DNA from: CAYONP01 sp964405335
GTDB lineage: Bacteria; Armatimonadota; UBA10988
Direction: 5' to 3'
NCBI GenBank assembly: GCA_964405335.1
Contig: CAYONP010000021.1
Coordinates: forward strand, 3,901 to 67,900
DNA length: 64,000 nucleotides
Of this stretch, positions 1 through 9,655 are shown one piece after another. The translations under genes were made by a program, and so were the position numbers. How positions within the stretch are numbered: position 1 is the stretch's first letter; each line of letters starts with the position of its first letter. Below the pieces are notes generated by a model. That model had not been told where the DNA came from, ran no database searches, and worked only from the letters and a program-made list of their open reading frames with translations.

Positions 1-2
1 AG

Positions 3-14
3 AGTTCACGCTGA
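3..14 (+). CDS. possible 3' end of an upstream gene
   Basis: The first bases read in frame as Ser-Ser-Arg followed by TGA, and that stop overlaps the nusB start codon by one base (TGATG). This is the usual junction of a translationally coupled operon, so an upstream gene probably runs in from outside the window. Only three codons are visible and no family can be assigned. Confidence 0.3.
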   Translation, partial: SSR

Positions 15-442
15 TGTCCGTGCGCATTCGGCGACGAGGGCGTGAGCAGGCCTTCCGGCTGCTCTTCCAGGTCGACCAGGCGCCGCTCGACCTCGAGGAC
101 GTGATCGCCGCCGAGGCCGACTTCTGTGACCTCAAGCCCGAGGCCTGGGCGTTCGCCTGCGAGCTGGCCCGCGGCGCCTGGGCGCATCTGGCCGAGCTCG
201 ACCTAAAACTGGGCGCGCTGGCCGATCACTGGACCGTGCCGCGCATGGCCGCCGCCGACCGCGCGCTGCTGCGCCTGGCGGCCCATGAGCTGCTCCACCG
301 CGACGACACGCCGGTGGCGGTGACCATTAACGAAGCGGTCGAGCTGGCCAAGCGGTACGGCGACAACGACTCGCCGCGGTTCATCAACGGCATCCTCGGC
401 GCCCTGGCGCGCGAGCTGGCCGCCGCCGGCGCCGAGGGCTGA
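14..442 (+). CDS. nusB: transcription antitermination protein NusB
   Basis: A 142-residue protein of normal NusB length. NusB binds boxA RNA together with ribosomal protein S10 (NusE) and joins the antitermination complex that promotes rRNA transcription. The N-terminus carries the basic RRRGREQAFRLLFQVD stretch typical of the family. The C-terminal half has the conserved helices around PVAVTINEAVELAKRYG and the FINGILGAL signature. The ATG overlaps the stop of a probable upstream gene, and xseA begins one base after the nusB stop. Placement ahead of xseA, xseB, ispA and dxs matches a gene order seen in many bacteria. Identification is from motifs and context and is secure. Confidence 0.96.
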   Translation: MSVRIRRRGREQAFRLLFQVDQAPLDLEDVIAAEADFCDLKPEAWAFACELARGAWAHLAELDLKLGALADHWTVPRMAAADRALLRLAAHELLHRDDTPVAVTINEAVELAKRYGDNDSPRFINGILGALARELAAAGAEG

Positions 443-443
443 G

Positions 444-1669
<1,226 letters not shown>

Positions 1670-1673
<4 letters not shown>

Positions 1674-1927
1674 GCGAGGCAACGGGTCCGCTGGCGCCGG
1701 ACGAACTCGCCGCGTTGACCTTCGAGGCGGCGCAGGCGCGGCTCGAGACGGTCTGCGAGCAGCTCGAGTCGGGCCAGGCGCCGCTCGAGCAGGCGCTCGA
1801 GCTGTACCGGCTCGGCCTGCAGTTGCGCGACTTCTGCCGGGCCAAGCTCGAGGCCGCCGAGGCGATCCTCGAGCGCCTGGCCGAAGCACCCGACGGCTCG
1901 TTGACCATCGAGGAGGCCGACGAGTGA
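1670..1927 (+). CDS. xseB: exodeoxyribonuclease VII small subunit
   Basis: An 85-residue, acidic, helical XseB, the small subunit that packs along the helical arm of XseA in exonuclease VII. The signature LTFEAAQARLETVCEQLESGQAPLEQALELYRLGLQL is the typical pattern of two long helices joined by a short turn. Length fits the family (about 60-90 residues). The start ATG overlaps the xseA stop, and the TGA stop lies inside the GTGA start of ispA, so xseA-xseB-ispA look translationally coupled. Confidence 0.95.
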
Positions 1928-2820
1928 GCTTCGACCTCGACGCGCACATCGCCAGCCGTGCCGCGGCCGTCGAGGCGGCGCTCGACCGCTTCCTGCCGCC
2001 GGCAGAGGCCGAGCCGGGCCGGCTACACGCGGCGATGCGCTACTCGGTCACCGCGGGCGGCAAGCGGCTGCGGCCGATGCTGGTGCTCGACTGCTGCGCC
2101 GCCGTCGGCGGCCGGGCCGACCAAGCGATGCCGACCGCCTGCGCGTTCGAGTGCATCCACACCTACTCGTTGATCCACGACGACCTGCCCTGCATGGACG
2201 ACGACGACCTGCGCCGCGGCCGGCCGTCGTGCCACAAGCAGTTCGACGAGGAGACGGCCCTGCTGGCCGGCGACGCGCTGCAGACCCTGGCCTTTGCGTT
2301 GTGTGCGGCCAACGCCGGGCACGGCGCGGTGACGGCCGAGCGGGCGCTGCGCGCGACGGCGGTGCTGGCCGAGGCGGCCGGTGCGCCGGGCATGGTCGGC
2401 GGCCAGATGCTCGACCTGCTGGCAGAGCGGCACGAACCGACCGCCGAGCTGGTGCGGTCGATTCACCTGCGCAAGACGACGGCATTGATTCGCGCGGCTT
2501 GCCGTGCCGGTGGTATCCTAGGCGGCGGCGACGAGCCGCGGGTCGCCGCCTTGGCCGAGTATGGGGGCAGTCTGGGCTTAGCGTTTCAGATCGTCGATGA
2601 TATTCTGGATATCGAGGGCGACGAGGCCGCCCTGGGCAAACCGATCGGCTCGGACCAGGCCCGCGGCAAGGCGACCTGGCCGGCGCTGTTCGGACTCGAG
2701 GCCTCGCGGGCAGAGGCCGAGGAGCTGATTGCCGCGGCGACCGGCGCTCTCGACGGCTTTGGCGACGAGGCCGCGCCGCTGCGGGCGCTGGCGCGATTCG
2801 TGATTGAGCGCAACAACTGA
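1924..2820 (+). CDS. ispA: polyprenyl (farnesyl/geranylgeranyl) diphosphate synthase
   Basis: A 298-residue trans-isoprenyl diphosphate synthase that condenses IPP with allylic diphosphates. Both aspartate-rich motifs are present: the first at residues 86-94 (DDLPCMDDD) and the second near 224 (DDILD). GGKRLRP near residue 45 and the basic RRGRPS stretch after the first motif are also typical. The start is GTG inside the xseB stop (GTGA). Position between xseB and dxs supports a FPP/GGPP synthase feeding the MEP pathway, although product chain length cannot be fixed by eye. About 45 bases separate it from dxs. Confidence 0.93.
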   Translation: MSFDLDAHIASRAAAVEAALDRFLPPAEAEPGRLHAAMRYSVTAGGKRLRPMLVLDCCAAVGGRADQAMPTACAFECIHTYSLIHDDLPCMDDDDLRRGRPSCHKQFDEETALLAGDALQTLAFALCAANAGHGAVTAERALRATAVLAEAAGAPGMVGGQMLDLLAERHEPTAELVRSIHLRKTTALIRAACRAGGILGGGDEPRVAALAEYGGSLGLAFQIVDDILDIEGDEAALGKPIGSDQARGKATWPALFGLEASRAEAEELIAAATGALDGFGDEAAPLRALARFVIERNN

Positions 2821-2865
2821 GCCCGGCGCCGGCACTGCGGTGGGCGACCAGCGAGCGGAGACCTG

Positions 2866-4788
2866 ATGACCAGATCCCAGAAGCCGATCCTCGACGGCCT
2901 GACCGGGCCGGCCGACCTCAAGCCGCTGAGCCTGGAGCAGTTACACCAGCTCTGTGACGAGGTGCGGCGCGACATCGTCGAGGTCATTCCGCAGATCCCC
3001 TGCGGCGGCCACTTCGGTGCCAACCTGGGCACCGTCGAGCTGACCGTCGCCTTGCACTACCTGTTCGACAGCCCGCGCGACAAGCTGATCTGGGATGTCG
3101 GGCACCAGGCCTATCCGCACAAGATGCTCACCGGCCGGGCGCACCTCTTGGGCACCATCCGGCAGGCGGGCGGGCTGGCGCCGTTCTGCAAGTCGGCCGA
3201 GTCGGAGCACGACATCTTCGGTGCCGGCCACGGCGGGACGAGCATCAGCGCCGCGGTCGGCTTCGCCCGCGCTCGCGACCTGGCCGGCGGCGACCATCAC
3301 GTGGTGGCCATCATCGGCGACGGTTCGCTGACCGCCGGCATGGCCTACGAAGGGCTCGACCACGGCGGCAGCCTAACCACGCCGCTGATTGTGGTGGTCA
3401 ACGACAACGGCATGGGCATCTCGCCGAACGTCGGCGCGTTGAGCGACTACCTGACCCGCATCCGCGTCGGCAAGGGCTTCTCGTCGCTCAAGGACCATGT
3501 CGAAGCGCTGCTCCACAAGCTGCCGCTGGGCGATGAGGTGATCGAGGGCATCGAGCGGCTCGACCAGGCGGCGCGGCACGCCTTCCTGCCCAGCATCCTG
3601 TTCGAGGACCTGGGCTTCGAGTACCTCGGCCCGATCAGCGGCCACTCGCTCGAGACGCTGATCAAGACCCTGCGTTACGCCAAGTCCCGCCGCCGGCCGG
3701 TGGTGGTCCACCTGCAGACCGAGAAGGGCAAGGGCTACGAGCCGGCGGAGCAGGATCCGGGCAAGCTCCACGCGGTCAAGCCATCGTCGTCAGGCGGGCC
3801 GAAGAAGCTGGCCTACACCGATGTCTTCGTCCAGATGTTCGACCGCCTGGCCGAACGCGACGAGCGCGTGGTCGGCATCACCGCGGCGATGCTCGAGGGC
3901 ACCGGGCTGGCCAAGCTGCAGGGCAAGTACCCCGACCGAATCGTCGACGTCGGCATGGCCGAGCAGCACGCGGTGACTTTCGCCGCCGGTCTGGCGCTCG
4001 GCGGGCGGCGGCCGATCGCGGCGATCTACTCGACCTTCCTGCAGCGGGCCTACGATCAGATCATCCACGACGTCGGCATCCACGGCGCGCCGGTCTTCTT
4101 CTGTCTCGACCGCGCCGGCTGCGTCGGCAACGACGGGCCGACGCACCAGGGCATGTTCGACCTGGCCTACCTGCGCCACATCCCCGGTCTGGTGGTCATG
4201 GCGCCGCGCGACGAGGTCGAGATGTGCCACATGATGCACACCGCCATGCTGCACCTCGACAGCGACGCGGCGGGGCCGATCGCGATGCGTTACCCGCGCG
4301 ACAACGCCCTCGGTGCCGAACTGCCCAGCGAGCTGGTCAAGCTGGCGCTCGGCCGCGGCGAGATGCTGCGCGAGGGCGAGCGGGTGGCGGTGCTCGGCAT
4401 CGGCACTATGGCGACCACCGCGTTGGCCGCCGCCGAGTCGCTGGCCGACGAGGGGATCGACCTGACCGTGGCCAACGCGCGGTTCGTCAAGCCGCTCGAC
4501 CGCGACCTGATCCTCGACCTGGCGTCGCGTCACGAGCGGCTGGTGACCATCGAGGACCACGCCGCGCTGGGCGGCTTCGGCAGTGCCGTGGCCGAAGTCC
4601 TGGCGCAGAGCGAGGTCGACTGCCGGCTGACCATCGTCGGCGTGCCCGACTCGTTTGTCGAGCACGGCGATCGCAAGGACCAGTTGGGCTGGTTCGGCCT
4701 CGATGTCGAGGGGGTCACGCACCGGCTGGCCGAGCTGTGGCACCAGACGGCGCCCCGGCGGCGGTCGGCGGCGGTGACCGGCGACTGA
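2866..4788 (+). CDS. dxs: 1-deoxy-D-xylulose-5-phosphate synthase
   Basis: A 640-residue DXS, the thiamine-diphosphate enzyme that condenses pyruvate and glyceraldehyde 3-phosphate in the first step of the MEP isoprenoid pathway. The ThDP/Mg site is seen as GDGSLTAGMAYEGLDHG with the downstream asparagine in VVNDNGMGIS. The GHQAYPHKMLTGR motif and the catalytic glutamate motif MAEQHAVTFAAGLAL are intact, and the C-terminal transketolase domain carries the FGSAVAEVL region. Length is standard. A GGAG lies about six bases before the ATG. It directly follows ispA, so the isoprenoid precursor and chain-elongation genes are together. Confidence 0.97.
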   Translation: MTRSQKPILDGLTGPADLKPLSLEQLHQLCDEVRRDIVEVIPQIPCGGHFGANLGTVELTVALHYLFDSPRDKLIWDVGHQAYPHKMLTGRAHLLGTIRQAGGLAPFCKSAESEHDIFGAGHGGTSISAAVGFARARDLAGGDHHVVAIIGDGSLTAGMAYEGLDHGGSLTTPLIVVVNDNGMGISPNVGALSDYLTRIRVGKGFSSLKDHVEALLHKLPLGDEVIEGIERLDQAARHAFLPSILFEDLGFEYLGPISGHSLETLIKTLRYAKSRRRPVVVHLQTEKGKGYEPAEQDPGKLHAVKPSSSGGPKKLAYTDVFVQMFDRLAERDERVVGITAAMLEGTGLAKLQGKYPDRIVDVGMAEQHAVTFAAGLALGGRRPIAAIYSTFLQRAYDQIIHDVGIHGAPVFFCLDRAGCVGNDGPTHQGMFDLAYLRHIPGLVVMAPRDEVEMCHMMHTAMLHLDSDAAGPIAMRYPRDNALGAELPSELVKLALGRGEMLREGERVAVLGIGTMATTALAAAESLADEGIDLTVANARFVKPLDRDLILDLASRHERLVTIEDHAALGGFGSAVAEVLAQSEVDCRLTIVGVPDSFVEHGDRKDQLGWFGLDVEGVTHRLAELWHQTAPRRRSAAVTGD

Positions 4789-4842
4789 CGGCAGGAGACC
4801 GCCGCTGTCGCGCCAAGCACGCACCGAGGGAGGGCCGAGGCG

Positions 4843-6291
4843 ATGAGGAGTCGAGCCTGGCGGGCGCTCTGCGCCGGCCTCTTGCTGGCGTTGCCGCTGT
4901 TCGCGCAGGCGACGCCGGCCGAGCGCTACAACGCCGGCATCCAGCATTATCAGGAGGGTCGGCTCGACGAGGCCAAGGCCGAGTTCGAGGCCGTCCTGGC
5001 CGCCGACGACCAGGATGTGACCACCATGGTCTGGCTGGCGGTGATCGCGCTACGGCAGGAGCAGGCCGGGCGGGCGGTCGAGCTGTGCCAGCGCGCGGCT
5101 CGGCTCGACGCCGAGAACTACCTGGTTCAGAACACGTTGGGTAACGCCCACCTGGCCCGCGGCGACGACGCGGCCGCGGCCGAGGCCTACCGCGCGGCCA
5201 TCGCCATCGACGCCAGCTTCCCCGACGCGCACTACAACCTGGGCATCGCGCTGGCGCGGCAGAACCTGCTCGACGAATCGATTGCCGCCTACAACGCGGC
5301 GATCCAGCGCGACGACCAGAAGGCCGACTACCACAACAACCTGGGCAACGCGCTGCGGGCGAAGGGCAACCTGGCCGCGGCGATCGACGAGTACCGCATC
5401 GCGCGGCGGCTCGACGGGGCGGTGGTCGACTTCATGGTCAACCTCGGCCTGGCCCTGTGGCAAGATGGCCAGGTCGACGCGGCGCTGCCCGAGTTCGAGG
5501 CGGCGGCGGCCGAGGCCGGTAACTACACGGCGCAGCTCTACCGCGGCGTGGCCTATCTGCAGAAGAACCGCCATGCCGACGCGGTGACCGCGCTTGAAGC
5601 CGCGGCGGCGGCCAATCCGGGCGAGTTCGTGGTGCACTTCAATCTCGGCCTGGCCTACGGCGGCGTGGGCGACGAGCCGAGCCTGCGCAAGGCGCTGACC
5701 GCCTATGAGAAGGCGCTCGAGCTGCGCGGCGACGAGGTCAACGCGCTGAACAACCTCGGCTGGGTCTACTCACGGCTAGGCGACCGGGCCAACGCGGCGA
5801 AGTACTTCCAGCTCGCGGTCGACGCCTCGCCCGAGTTCTCGCTGCCGTATCGCAATCTGGCCCTGATGCACCAGCAGGCGGGCGAGCACGCCGAGGCCGA
5901 GGCGGCCTGGCTGAAGGTCACCGAGCTGGAGCCGAACGATGCCGAGGCGTGGAAGCAGCTCGGCCAGGTGCAGTACACCAGCGGCAAGCTCGACGACGCG
6001 CGTACGTCGCTGACCCGCGCCCGCGAGCTCGGCTCGCAAGACCCCGAGGTCTACAACAAGCTCGGGCTGATCGCCGAACAGGGCGACGACTACGCCGGCG
6101 CCGAGACGCTCTTCCGCCGCGCCATCGAGCTCGACGCCAACTATGCCGTGGCCTACAACAACCTCGGCGTGGTGCTTGAGAAGCAGAACAAGCTCGACGA
6201 GGCGAAGGCGATGTATCAGCGGGCGCTCGAACTCGACGCCACGCTCGAGCCGGCGAAGTACAACCTGGAACGGCTCGAAGGCGCGGGATGA
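4843..6291 (+). CDS. secreted or membrane-anchored TPR protein
   Basis: A 482-residue protein beginning with a signal-peptide-like segment (RAWRALCAGLLLALPLFAQA). It is followed by about a dozen tetratricopeptide repeats, seen as recurring patterns such as ALNNLGWVYSRLGDRANAAKYF and AYNNLGVVLEKQNKLDEAKAMY. TPR arrays act as protein-protein scaffolds and no catalytic domain is visible. A GGGAGGG lies 7-10 bases before the start, and the end overlaps nadK by four bases (ATGA). The slot between dxs and nadK/recN is often filled by the rRNA methyltransferase gene tlyA in other bacteria. Here it holds this TPR protein, whose partner is unknown. Confidence 0.85.
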   Translation: MRSRAWRALCAGLLLALPLFAQATPAERYNAGIQHYQEGRLDEAKAEFEAVLAADDQDVTTMVWLAVIALRQEQAGRAVELCQRAARLDAENYLVQNTLGNAHLARGDDAAAAEAYRAAIAIDASFPDAHYNLGIALARQNLLDESIAAYNAAIQRDDQKADYHNNLGNALRAKGNLAAAIDEYRIARRLDGAVVDFMVNLGLALWQDGQVDAALPEFEAAAAEAGNYTAQLYRGVAYLQKNRHADAVTALEAAAAANPGEFVVHFNLGLAYGGVGDEPSLRKALTAYEKALELRGDEVNALNNLGWVYSRLGDRANAAKYFQLAVDASPEFSLPYRNLALMHQQAGEHAEAEAAWLKVTELEPNDAEAWKQLGQVQYTSGKLDDARTSLTRARELGSQDPEVYNKLGLIAEQGDDYAGAETLFRRAIELDANYAVAYNNLGVVLEKQNKLDEAKAMYQRALELDATLEPAKYNLERLEGAG

Positions 6292-7121
6292 CCGCCCCGC
6301 CGCGGGTCGTCGGCATCGTCGCCGCGGCCCACCGTGACGACGCCGTCGCCGCCGCGCGCCAGGCGGCCGACGAGCTCCAGCGCCGCGGCGTCGAGGTGCT
6401 CATCGCCGGCGACGACCGCGGCGAACTCTATCGCCGCGCCGACCTGCTGCTGGTCATTGGCGGCGACGGCACCGTGGTCGCCACCGCGCGCGATGCCAGC
6501 CTCTTCGGCACGCCGGTGATCGGCATCAACTTCGGCACCTTCGGCTTCCTGACCGAGATCGACTCGCACCAGACCCTCGAGGCGCTCGATGCGTTGGTAG
6601 CCGGCGAGTATGAGGTCGAGGAGCGGATGATGCTCGAGGTGCGCATCGACGGCGCGCCGCCCTGGACCGCCAGCAACGACGTCGCCGTGACCGCCGCCGA
6701 TCGCGGCCGCGTGCTCGACCTGCTGGTCTTCGCCGACGGCCATGCGCTGTGCGAGTACCCGGCCGACGGCCTGATCGTGGCCACGCCGACCGGCTCGACC
6801 GCCTACTCGCTCAGCGCCGGCGGACCGGTGGTCGCGCCCAGCCTTGACGCCATCCTGCTGACACCCATCTGCCCACACACGCTGGCGGTGCGGCCGTTGG
6901 TGGTCGGCGCCGAGCTGACGCTGCGCGTCGAAGTCGGCGACGTGCCGCGGATGTCGCGCTCGGGCGTGGTCTCGGTCGACGGGCAGATCCACCTCGACCT
7001 GCTGCCCGGCGCCGGGCTCGAAGTCCGCCGCGCGGCGCAGCGCATGAGGCTGGCCCGGCTGCGGCCGAGCATGTTCTTCGACAGCCTGCGCCAGAAGCTG
7101 CGCTGGGGGAGCCCGAAGTAA
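6288..7121 (+). CDS. nadK: NAD kinase
   Basis: A 277-residue ATP-dependent NAD kinase that makes NADP+. The diacylglycerol-kinase-like nucleotide motif GGDG is at residues 58-61. The family motifs INFGTFGFLTEI, ASNDVAV and TPTGSTAYSLSAGGPVV follow in the expected order; the last is the core of the NAD-binding beta-sandwich domain. Length is normal. The start overlaps the TPR gene by four bases and the stop shares one base with the recN start, so the nadK-recN pairing common in bacteria is kept. Confidence 0.95.
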   Translation: MTAPPRVVGIVAAAHRDDAVAAARQAADELQRRGVEVLIAGDDRGELYRRADLLLVIGGDGTVVATARDASLFGTPVIGINFGTFGFLTEIDSHQTLEALDALVAGEYEVEERMMLEVRIDGAPPWTASNDVAVTAADRGRVLDLLVFADGHALCEYPADGLIVATPTGSTAYSLSAGGPVVAPSLDAILLTPICPHTLAVRPLVVGAELTLRVEVGDVPRMSRSGVVSVDGQIHLDLLPGAGLEVRRAAQRMRLARLRPSMFFDSLRQKLRWGSPK

Positions 7122-8839
7122 TGCTGGTCGAGGTCGAGATCCGCGACTTCGCCATCATCCAGCAGGCCCGGGTCGAGCTCGGGCCGGGCTTCTGCGTCCT
7201 CTCGGGCGAGACCGGCGCGGGCAAGAGCATCATCGTCGACGCCCTCGGCGCACTGCTCGGCGAGCGGGTCGGCGGCGACCTGGTCCGCTCCGGCCGCGAC
7301 GCCGCGCGGCTGCAGGCGGCGTTCGACCTCCGCGACGCACCGGCGGCACGGGCGCGGCTCGAAGCGCTCGGCGTCGCGCCTGATGCCGATGGCCTCTGCC
7401 TGATCAGCCGCGAAATCCGCGCCGATGGTCGGGGTCGTTGCCGGATCAACGGCGGCACCGCCACGGTAACCATGCTGCGTGAGCTGGGCGAGTCGCTGAT
7501 TGACCTGCACGGCCAGCACGAACACCAGAGCCTGCTGCGGCCGGCCGAGCATCTGGCGCTGCTCGACGCCGCCGGCGGGACCGAACTGGCCGCGCAGCAG
7601 ACGGCCTACCGCGCCGCCTATGAGGCCTGGCAGGCGACGTTGCGCGACATCGCCGCGCTGCGGCTCGACGAGGGCGAGAAGGCCCGCCGCGCCGACATGC
7701 TCCGCTTCCAGGTGGCCGAGATCGAAGCGGCCGGACCGCGGCCGGGCGAAGTCGAAGAGCTCGATTCCGAGCGCCGCCGGCTGGCCCACGCCGAGCGACT
7801 GGTCGAGGCGGCGGCCGAGGCGCACGGCGCGCTGGCCGAGGGCGATGAGGGCCCGGCCGCGGCCGATCGCGTCGCCGCGGCGCTCGCCGCGCTGCGTGAC
7901 ATGGCGCGGTTCGACGACGACCTCGGGCCGCTGGCCGACGAGCTGGGCGGGGCGCTGGCGACCATCGAAGAGGCGGCCCGGACGCTGCAGCACTACGCCG
8001 AGTCGATCGATGCCGATCCGCGCCGGCTGGCGCAGGTCGAGGAGCGGCTCGAGCAGCTCGACCGGCTCTGCCGCAAGTACGGCGGCAGCGTCGAGGCGGT
8101 GCTCGCGTTCGGCGCCCGAGCCGTAGTTGAGCTGGCCGAAATCGAGACCGCCGACGAGCGGCTGGCCGCCCTTGAGGCACAACTGGGCGAGGCCGAGGCC
8201 GAGGCGGCCAGGCTGGCCGAGGCCCTCAGCAGCGCGCGCGCGGCGGCCGGCGAGGCGCTGGCGGCGGGCGTGGCCGCTCATCTGGCCGAGCTCGGCATGA
8301 CCTCGGTCGGGTTCGTCGCCGCGATGACCCGTCGGCCCGACGCAGCCGGCCTGCGGGTCGGCGGCGAGCGGGTGGCGGCAGGGCCGACGGGAGTCGACTC
8401 GGTCGAGCTGCTGCTCTCATCCAACCCGGGCGAGCCGCCGCGGCCGCTCAGCCGGATTGCCAGCGGCGGCGAGCTGTCGCGCGTGATGCTGGCCATCAAA
8501 TCGCAACTGGCCGAGGGTCACGGCGTGCCGACGATGGTCTTCGACGAGATCGACGCCGGCATCGGCGGGGTCACCATCGGGCACGTCGGGCGCAAGATGG
8601 CGGCCCTCGCCCGCCGGCGACAGGTCATCTGCATCACCCACCATGCGCCGCTGGCCGCCCTGGCCGATTGGCACCTGGTGGTCGACAAGTCGGGCGACGA
8701 GCCGGTACGCGTCGACGTGGCGCGGGTCGACGGCGAGGTGCGGGTGCATGAGCTGGCCCGCATGTTGGGCCGGATGCCGCCCACCGAGGCGACGCTGGCG
8801 ATGGCCCGCGAGCTGCTGGCCGAATCGACGCGCGGCTGA
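7121..8839 (+). CDS. recN: DNA repair protein RecN
   Basis: A 572-residue SMC-like ATPase involved in double-strand break repair. Walker A (GETGAGKS) is at residues 29-36. The QHEHQSLL region follows, then a long Ala/Glu/Arg-rich coiled coil (about 155-370). The ABC signature SGGELSRVMLAIK and Walker B TMVFDEIDAGIGG are followed by the D-loop and QVICITHHAPLAA. All ATPase elements look intact. The stop at 8839 directly abuts the stop of the opposite-strand gene at 8840, with no intergenic base, so any terminator must lie inside one of the two coding regions. Confidence 0.97.
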   Translation: MLVEVEIRDFAIIQQARVELGPGFCVLSGETGAGKSIIVDALGALLGERVGGDLVRSGRDAARLQAAFDLRDAPAARARLEALGVAPDADGLCLISREIRADGRGRCRINGGTATVTMLRELGESLIDLHGQHEHQSLLRPAEHLALLDAAGGTELAAQQTAYRAAYEAWQATLRDIAALRLDEGEKARRADMLRFQVAEIEAAGPRPGEVEELDSERRRLAHAERLVEAAAEAHGALAEGDEGPAAADRVAAALAALRDMARFDDDLGPLADELGGALATIEEAARTLQHYAESIDADPRRLAQVEERLEQLDRLCRKYGGSVEAVLAFGARAVVELAEIETADERLAALEAQLGEAEAEAARLAEALSSARAAAGEALAAGVAAHLAELGMTSVGFVAAMTRRPDAAGLRVGGERVAAGPTGVDSVELLLSSNPGEPPRPLSRIASGGELSRVMLAIKSQLAEGHGVPTMVFDEIDAGIGGVTIGHVGRKMAALARRRQVICITHHAPLAALADWHLVVDKSGDEPVRVDVARVDGEVRVHELARMLGRMPPTEATLAMARELLAESTRG

Positions 8840-9655
8840 CTACTCGAGCTCGACCTCGGCGTCGGGCGCCTGCTCGCCCGGCTCGGGCTCGGCCTCGGCG
8901 ACCGGCTCGGGCACCGGCGCCAGCGAGCCGATCATCGCCACCGCCTCGGCATCTGTTTCGCCGGCCGGCGCAAAGGCGATGGCCAGAAAGACCTGCCCGC
9001 GTCGGTCGACCCCGGCCACGAACCGCCCGACACCCTCGCTCACGCCCATATCGGCGAAACTGCCCTCGGCGACCAGCTCGCGCGCGGCGATAAACAGCTC
9101 GGGCAGCGGGTCGAGCGGGCCGTCGGCGGCGAACTCCGGCGGCTGCGGCAAGGCCGCGAGCGACTCGCGCAGCGAGGTCATCAAGCCGGCGACGAACGCC
9201 TCCGGCTCGCGCTCGCCGACAGTCTGCGCCGGCAGGCGGCCGAGGAGGAAGAGCGGCAGTTCGCCGTCGCCCGGCTTCTCGAGCACCACCGGCGGGGCGG
9301 TCCGCGGCACGTCGACGGACGCCTCTTCGGGGTTGCTCTCGACCGGGTAGATGCCCATCGCCGGCGTGGCGTCGCCGCGCTGCCAGCCCGTGGCGATGGT
9401 CATCACGCAGCCGACCTCGGCCAGCTCCGCACCGGCCGGCGTCGACGGCTCCCGTGACGGCTCGCCCGTCGGCGCGGGCGCGGGCGTGCCCCGCGACGCC
9501 GGCGGCGCCACCGCCTCGAGGTCGGGCTCGGGCTCGCGGAACAGGCCGAAGTAGTCCGCGGCGTACCAGCCGCCGCCGAGCAGCGCGGCCAGCAACACCA
9601 GCCAGGCCAGCAGCTTCAGCGCACCTCGTTTAGGCTTGGTAGCCTCATCGCTCAT
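8840..9655 (-). CDS. single-pass membrane protein of unknown function
   Basis: A 271-residue protein with a short basic cytoplasmic start (MSDEATKPKRGALK) and one membrane helix (about 14-33, LLAWLVLLAALLGGGWYAADYF). A Pro/Ala/Glu-rich linker follows, then an extracytoplasmic domain of about 180 residues and an acidic tail. I recognise no family; the soluble part may be a small alpha/beta domain. The start is the ATG at 9655, which overlaps the end of tilS by 11 bases. A longer in-frame opening upstream lies entirely inside tilS and is not credible. It is the last gene of the accB-to-tilS operon. Confidence 0.7.
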   Translation of the reverse strand: MSDEATKPKRGALKLLAWLVLLAALLGGGWYAADYFGLFREPEPDLEAVAPPASRGTPAPAPTGEPSREPSTPAGAELAEVGCVMTIATGWQRGDATPAMGIYPVESNPEEASVDVPRTAPPVVLEKPGDGELPLFLLGRLPAQTVGEREPEAFVAGLMTSLRESLAALPQPPEFAADGPLDPLPELFIAARELVAEGSFADMGVSEGVGRFVAGVDRRGQVFLAIAFAPAGETDAEAVAMIGSLAPVPEPVAEAEPEPGEQAPDAEVELE

